Notes under the pieces: generated by a model
What the model was told of the DNA's origin: nothing
Seen by the model: only the letters and a program-made list of their open reading frames with translations
Databases searched by the model: none
Assembly (NCBI GenBank): GCA_009618475.1
Contig: WJOV01000126.1
Span: forward strand, 1-6,880
Source: Methanosarcinales archaeon
GTDB lineage: Archaea; Halobacteriota; Syntropharchaeia; Alkanophagales; Methanospirareceae
Reading direction: 5' to 3'
DNA: 6,880 nucleotides
Shown here: piece after piece, positions 4,334 to 6,880 of the stretch
Layout: each line of letters begins with the position of its first letter
How positions within the stretch are numbered: the first letter of the stretch is position 1
Program-made: the position numbers and the translations under genes

Positions 4334-5107
4334 ATGTTAAAAACATTTGAATACCTCTCGGACTATTGTCAGGAGCACAAGGTAATATCAGAAGGCGAAC
4401 TCGCTTTGAAGATAAGAGAGTGCGTAAATTCGCTCGACGATGCAGAAAGAGAAGAGTTGGAAAGGAAATTAGGTGGAAATTTAGAAGAGTTGATATTCAA
4501 AAGCATAACGAGCGAAGATAAAATTTCTGTTTTTTCTCCTGACATGCGCACCCGGATAAATTACCAGGGTGAGATATTTTACTGTCTGCCCGCGCATAGA
4601 TACATGAGTGATGAGCTGGAGGAAGCTTTTTTGCGATGGGCAAAGATAAGAAGCCCGTTAAGTGCGCTGAAGAGTGTGGTGAAGGAGTTCATGGCACAGA
4701 GTGGGTATCAGATTAAAAACAAGAATGAGAAACGTGAAAATGAGCAGCTCGATATGGTGGCGGTGAAAAACAAAAACAAAAACAGAAGCATACACATCTT
4801 CATTTTCCCTTCGATAAAGTTCGTTCCTCATTTCGTAGAAGAAGCATTGTTAGAGAACTCGGAAGCAAGGGAGGAAAAAGTAATCATTGTTCCGACAGAG
4901 AAGACCCCGGCTCCTTTTATCTCTTTCGTCCGCGAGCAGAACATTGGTGACGCAATGGTCTGGGTTGCAGACGTGGAGAAGAAAACAATAGACCCTTTCA
5001 TAGGTAATCCCGAAGATGAAGCCATAGAGAATAATTTTGCCAATCCGGAACAGGCGAGGAGAGCGGTAAGCGTATGGATGAGGAAAATGCACTTCCTTGA
5101 GTTGTGA
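4334..5107 (+). CDS. Hypothetical protein, 257 residues, possible degenerate nuclease-like C-terminal domain
   Basis: I do not recognise this family. Residues 1-60 are strongly helical and charged (FEYLSDYCQEHKVISEGELA ... DDAEREELERKLGGNLEELI), resembling a helical or winged-helix type N-terminus. Residues 100-200 go helix (LSALKSVVKEFMAQSGY), strand, a Lys/Asn-rich loop (KNKNEKRENE, 128-137), LDMVAV (139-144), a second Lys/Asn run (145-150), a strand IHIFIFPS, then helix and strand EEKVIIVPTEKTPAPFISFV. That order recalls a restriction-endonuclease-like fold, but the E-x-K catalytic pair is missing where it would be expected. A catalytic role is therefore not supported. No signal peptide or membrane segment is visible. 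The gene is monocistronic: divergent from the aminotransferase, and convergent with cetZ with a 25-bp gap. The ATG at 4334 has no Shine-Dalgarno. The nuclease-fold idea is speculation. Confidence 0.8.
   Translation: MLKTFEYLSDYCQEHKVISEGELALKIRECVNSLDDAEREELERKLGGNLEELIFKSITSEDKISVFSPDMRTRINYQGEIFYCLPAHRYMSDELEEAFLRWAKIRSPLSALKSVVKEFMAQSGYQIKNKNEKRENEQLDMVAVKNKNKNRSIHIFIFPSIKFVPHFVEEALLENSEAREEKVIIVPTEKTPAPFISFVREQNIGDAMVWVADVEKKTIDPFIGNPEDEAIENNFANPEQARRAVSVWMRKMHFLEL
4766..4783 (+). repeat. In-frame hexanucleotide repeat (AAAAAC)3
   Basis: Three exact AAAAAC copies encode the Lys-Asn run at residues 145-150 of the 257-residue hypothetical protein. Unit gain or loss would add or remove Lys-Asn without shifting the frame. 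It lies in a predicted loop that also contains an earlier KNKNEK run. Confidence 0.85.
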
Positions 5108-5132
5108 TTCTCCGCCCATCGCGGTATCACGC

Positions 5133-6284
5133 TCAGAACAAAGGCGCTATTGTTTCGTTTGTATCCATCAACGCCTTATATTCACGCTCTTTCTCGCTTG
5201 ATACTTCTTTTATTTTCTCCTGTGCTTCCGCACCTATTTCTTGTAGCTCTTTTATCCTTGGAACATCCGATACGCCTGAAAACAGAACAACCGTCGCTAC
5301 ATGCTGCCCCTTTACGAATGGAAAATCACCGCCCCTTACTTCCGTTCCTCTTATCATCTCCTCGATTCGCACCTTTGACTTCTCTATACCTTTTCTGCTT
5401 AACTCATTAGGTGGTCCCGCTGCGATTATCAATGCTCTTTCCGCAGTTGAGACGTCACATGGAATCGTTAATCTGCCCGCTATTGCTCTCCTTACCAGAG
5501 AAGTAACCCTTGTAACTGTATCCATCCTCTCCAGCGTCCCTCTCTTACTAAAGAACCTCTTTAAAAATCCCTCGCTCTCTATTTCTTCCGCAGCATAGCC
5601 AAGCGTTGATATTCCACCTCCTTTAAGCGTGTTAATCACCTCTGCCGCATCTACCACCATCTGCCCCACTTCGTTCGCTTCCCCCGCGCCAAACAAAATC
5701 CCGAACCGCCTCACTATCTCTTCGTTTATATCCACAAACGCCTCCTTTACGCTCTCGCCACCCTTCTTCCACGCATCGTTATCGAAAAGGAACAGATTAT
5801 CCACTTCGTTCACGAAAGTCATCAGACTCCTTGCGGCATTTAAAGAATATAAACTCCCTTCGTCCTTCGCTGGCAAAACCCCAAGTCCATAAACCGGCTC
5901 CTCGTATAGCTTCTTCAGCCTTCTTGCCAATACTGGCGCACCTCCGGAACCCGTTCCACCGCCCAGACCCGCTATTATCAAGAAGGCATCAATCTGGTGT
6001 GTCCCCCGCTTGTCTATTGCGCTCTGTATCGTATAAATTTCATCAGTGGCAACCTCCGCCCCAAATTCGTTATCTGCTCCTATCCCATGCCCTTTCACCA
6101 TTGACTCCCCTACAAGCAACTTATCTTCCATTGGTATGTTCCGTATCCCGATCAAATCCAATCTCGCGGTATTAATAGCCAATGCACGAACCACGAAATT
6201 CTGCCCCGTTCGGTTAGCAAACTCTACGAATGAATCCGCTACTCTTCCCCCGGCTTGCCCATATCCTATCACAAATATCCTCAT
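5133..6284 (-). CDS. cetZ: Tubulin-like protein CetZ
   Basis: This 383-residue tubulin/FtsZ superfamily GTPase is of the archaeal CetZ group, which forms cytoskeletal filaments controlling cell shape rather than division itself in haloarchaea. Evidence: the N-terminal nucleotide strand MRIFVIGYGQAGGRVADSFV (1-20, typical CetZ rather than FtsZ), NTARLDL (38-44), the tubulin signature GLGGGTGSGGAP (106-117) contacting the GTP phosphates, and GQMVVDAAEVINTLKGGGISTLGYA (207-231). The last is the T7-loop region with a candidate co-catalytic D212 and the CetZ-type STLGYA instead of the FtsZ NxDFAD. The C-terminal domain (about 260-340) ends in a charged helix and a short tail, NETIAPLF. Length is normal for CetZ. 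The ATG start is supported by GGTGAG (6290-6295) and a TATA-like box at 6331-6340. It is convergent with the hypothetical gene. Confidence 0.93.
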   Translation of the reverse strand: MRIFVIGYGQAGGRVADSFVEFANRTGQNFVVRALAINTARLDLIGIRNIPMEDKLLVGESMVKGHGIGADNEFGAEVATDEIYTIQSAIDKRGTHQIDAFLIIAGLGGGTGSGGAPVLARRLKKLYEEPVYGLGVLPAKDEGSLYSLNAARSLMTFVNEVDNLFLFDNDAWKKGGESVKEAFVDINEEIVRRFGILFGAGEANEVGQMVVDAAEVINTLKGGGISTLGYAAEEIESEGFLKRFFSKRGTLERMDTVTRVTSLVRRAIAGRLTIPCDVSTAERALIIAAGPPNELSRKGIEKSKVRIEEMIRGTEVRGGDFPFVKGQHVATVVLFSGVSDVPRIKELQEIGAEAQEKIKEVSSEKEREYKALMDTNETIAPLF

Positions 6285-6289
6285 TTTTT

Positions 6290-6295
6290 CTCACC
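6290..6295 (-). promoter_or_regulatory. Shine-Dalgarno site of cetZ
   Basis: GGTGAG on the minus strand lies 5 nt before the ATG at 6284 and is a good match to the archaeal 16S anti-SD. It supports this start and indicates that the cetZ mRNA has a leader, unlike several neighbouring genes. Confidence 0.7.
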
Positions 6296-6330
6296 TTTTT
6301 CACTATTTACTATTATTATTGCCAATGCCC

Positions 6331-6340
6331 TATATAAAAT
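6331..6340 (-). promoter_or_regulatory. Putative TATA box of cetZ
   Basis: ATTTTATATA on the minus strand is a strong archaeal TATA-like match. A start about 25 bp downstream (near 6310) would give a leader of about 25 nt containing the GGTGAG ribosome site. It also separates cetZ from the upstream cis-prenyltransferase gene as its own transcription unit. Confidence 0.55.
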
Positions 6341-6423
6341 AATAGGTAGTTTGAAAAAATTATTTCGTATATTTTTATTTTTTTAACAATATAATGGGTT
6401 TCGTGGGACGCCAACCTGTGTTT

Positions 6424-6880
6424 TCACTGCCCAAACCTTCTCTCTCGCCACTGAAAATCTCGAACCGCCCTCAGGAGGTCTATTTTCCTGAATTTCGTCC
6501 AATTGACGTCCGTAAAATAAAATTCACTGTACACAGATTGCCATATCAGGAAATCCGTTAAACGCGTTGCACCAGACCTGATGACGAGGTCGGGCTCTGA
6601 TTTGAAAATCAACTCGGATTCTATCAGCTTCTCGTCTATCTCTTCGGGCTCTATTTCTCCGGTCTTCACCCGCTTTACAATCTCTTTTATCGCCTTCGTT
6701 AGCTCGCTTCTACCACCCAACCCTATTGAAACATTTATCTTCCTCTCGTTATCGTTCGTGTCCTCGTTATCTGCACCTTTTATGATTTTTGCAGCCGGTT
6801 CCGGCGTGTCCGCGTATATTGCAATGGACGCTTTTTCTTTACTCAACGCCTTTGTTATATGTTCCATGAGGTGAGCGTGA
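6424..6880 (-). CDS. uppS: cis-Prenyltransferase (UppS / polyprenyl diphosphate synthase family), C-terminal part, partial at right edge
   Basis: The frame is open from the window edge to the TGA at 6424. The C-terminal half is unmistakable: KINVSIGLGGRSELTKAI (the LNIALAYGGR..I segment of the family), PDLVIRSGATRLTDFLIWQS, and then YSEFYFTDVNWTKFRKIDLL to RERRFGQ at the end. These enzymes elongate polyprenyl diphosphate in cis, making the lipid carrier used for surface glycosylation. The N-terminal half with the DGNRR catalytic aspartate must lie beyond 6880. An ATG at 6867 is only an internal methionine, since the frame is open before it. The substrate loop reads RSGATR, one residue shorter between its two arginines than the usual RTGGxxR of bacterial UppS. 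An acidic stretch (ADNEDTNDNE) precedes the conserved part. Confidence 0.9.
   Translation of the reverse strand, partial: HAHLMEHITKALSKEKASIAIYADTPEPAAKIIKGADNEDTNDNERKINVSIGLGGRSELTKAIKEIVKRVKTGEIEPEEIDEKLIESELIFKSEPDLVIRSGATRLTDFLIWQSVYSEFYFTDVNWTKFRKIDLLRAVRDFQWRERRFGQ

Larger units (their letters stand above)
6285..6423. other. 139-bp AT-rich intergenic region between the prenyltransferase gene and cetZ
   Basis: The region holds the cetZ promoter elements on its left side. On the minus strand it also holds a short T-run (TTTTTT, within 6355-6362) that could help end transcription of the prenyltransferase gene. Next to the prenyltransferase stop is GGGTTTCGTGGGACGCC (6395-6411). I see no gene here. 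Confidence 0.5.

Noticed and set aside
4288..4350. 20-codon mini-frame (MMMKISKLRIKNRL...) overlapping the start of the 257-residue gene
   Set aside because: It could be a leader peptide, but there is no ribosome site or codon evidence. A three-ATG start in AT-rich DNA arises easily by chance.
5104..5598. Plus-strand open frame opposite the 3' part of cetZ
   Set aside because: It is a Ser/Leu/Pro-rich shadow of a well-supported cetZ gene, with no promoter, ribosome site or motif of its own.
6424..6867. ATG at 6867 as the true start of the cis-prenyltransferase gene
   Set aside because: The frame is open further upstream to the window edge. A protein starting here would lack the catalytic DGNRR half, so the gene is treated as cut by the edge.

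Overview
This window looks archaeal, most likely euryarchaeal. It carries an RNA polymerase subunit H gene directly upstream of a subunit B''/B gene, an archaeal RNase P protein (Rnp4), a TGT_C2-PUA RNA-binding protein and a tubulin-family CetZ. Several AT-rich TATA-like boxes sit about 30 bp before start codons. A methanogen or ANME-type lineage would fit CetZ together with split RNA polymerase genes, but the sequence alone does not settle the taxon. Base composition is moderate and most intergenic stretches are short.

Left block (1-2475, all minus strand). In transcription order: a coiled-coil gene broken by a one-base frameshift (2475-2027), the TGT_C2-PUA protein (2075-1599), a stand-alone CinA C-terminal-type NMN amidohydrolase (1508-1020), tRNA-Lys(UUU) (1042-969), rpoH (932-690) and the 5' part of rpoB2 (673 to the window edge). 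The cinA-type gene runs 23 nt into the tRNA, so its last codons and stop lie in the tRNA D-arm. RNase P maturation of the tRNA would therefore remove the stop codon from that mRNA.

Middle (2476-4223). A 59-bp divergent spacer holds a palindromic TATA-like box almost equidistant from the coiled-coil start and the rnp4 start. rnp4 (2535-3029, plus) has the normal Rnp4 core and zinc ribbon, followed by an atypical tail of about 55 residues. That tail is encoded by a hairpin-rich, repeat-like stretch continuing to 3087, with three perfect 7-bp/3-nt-loop hairpins and two separate triplicated heptamers. Convergent to it is a class I/II aminotransferase of the aspartate aminotransferase type (4223-3108).

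Right block (4224-6880). A divergent spacer of about 110 bp separates the aminotransferase from an unrecognised 257-residue protein (4334-5107, plus). This is followed convergently by cetZ (6284-5133, minus) and by the C-terminal part of a cis-prenyltransferase (UppS family, 6880-6424, minus) that runs off the right edge. CetZ (cell shape) and the prenyltransferase (polyprenyl lipid carrier for glycosylation) both concern the cell surface.

The strongest candidates for unusual biology are the cinA/tRNA overlap and the structured repeat module fused to the rnp4 reading frame. No CRISPR array, insertion sequence or recognisable defence cassette is visible.
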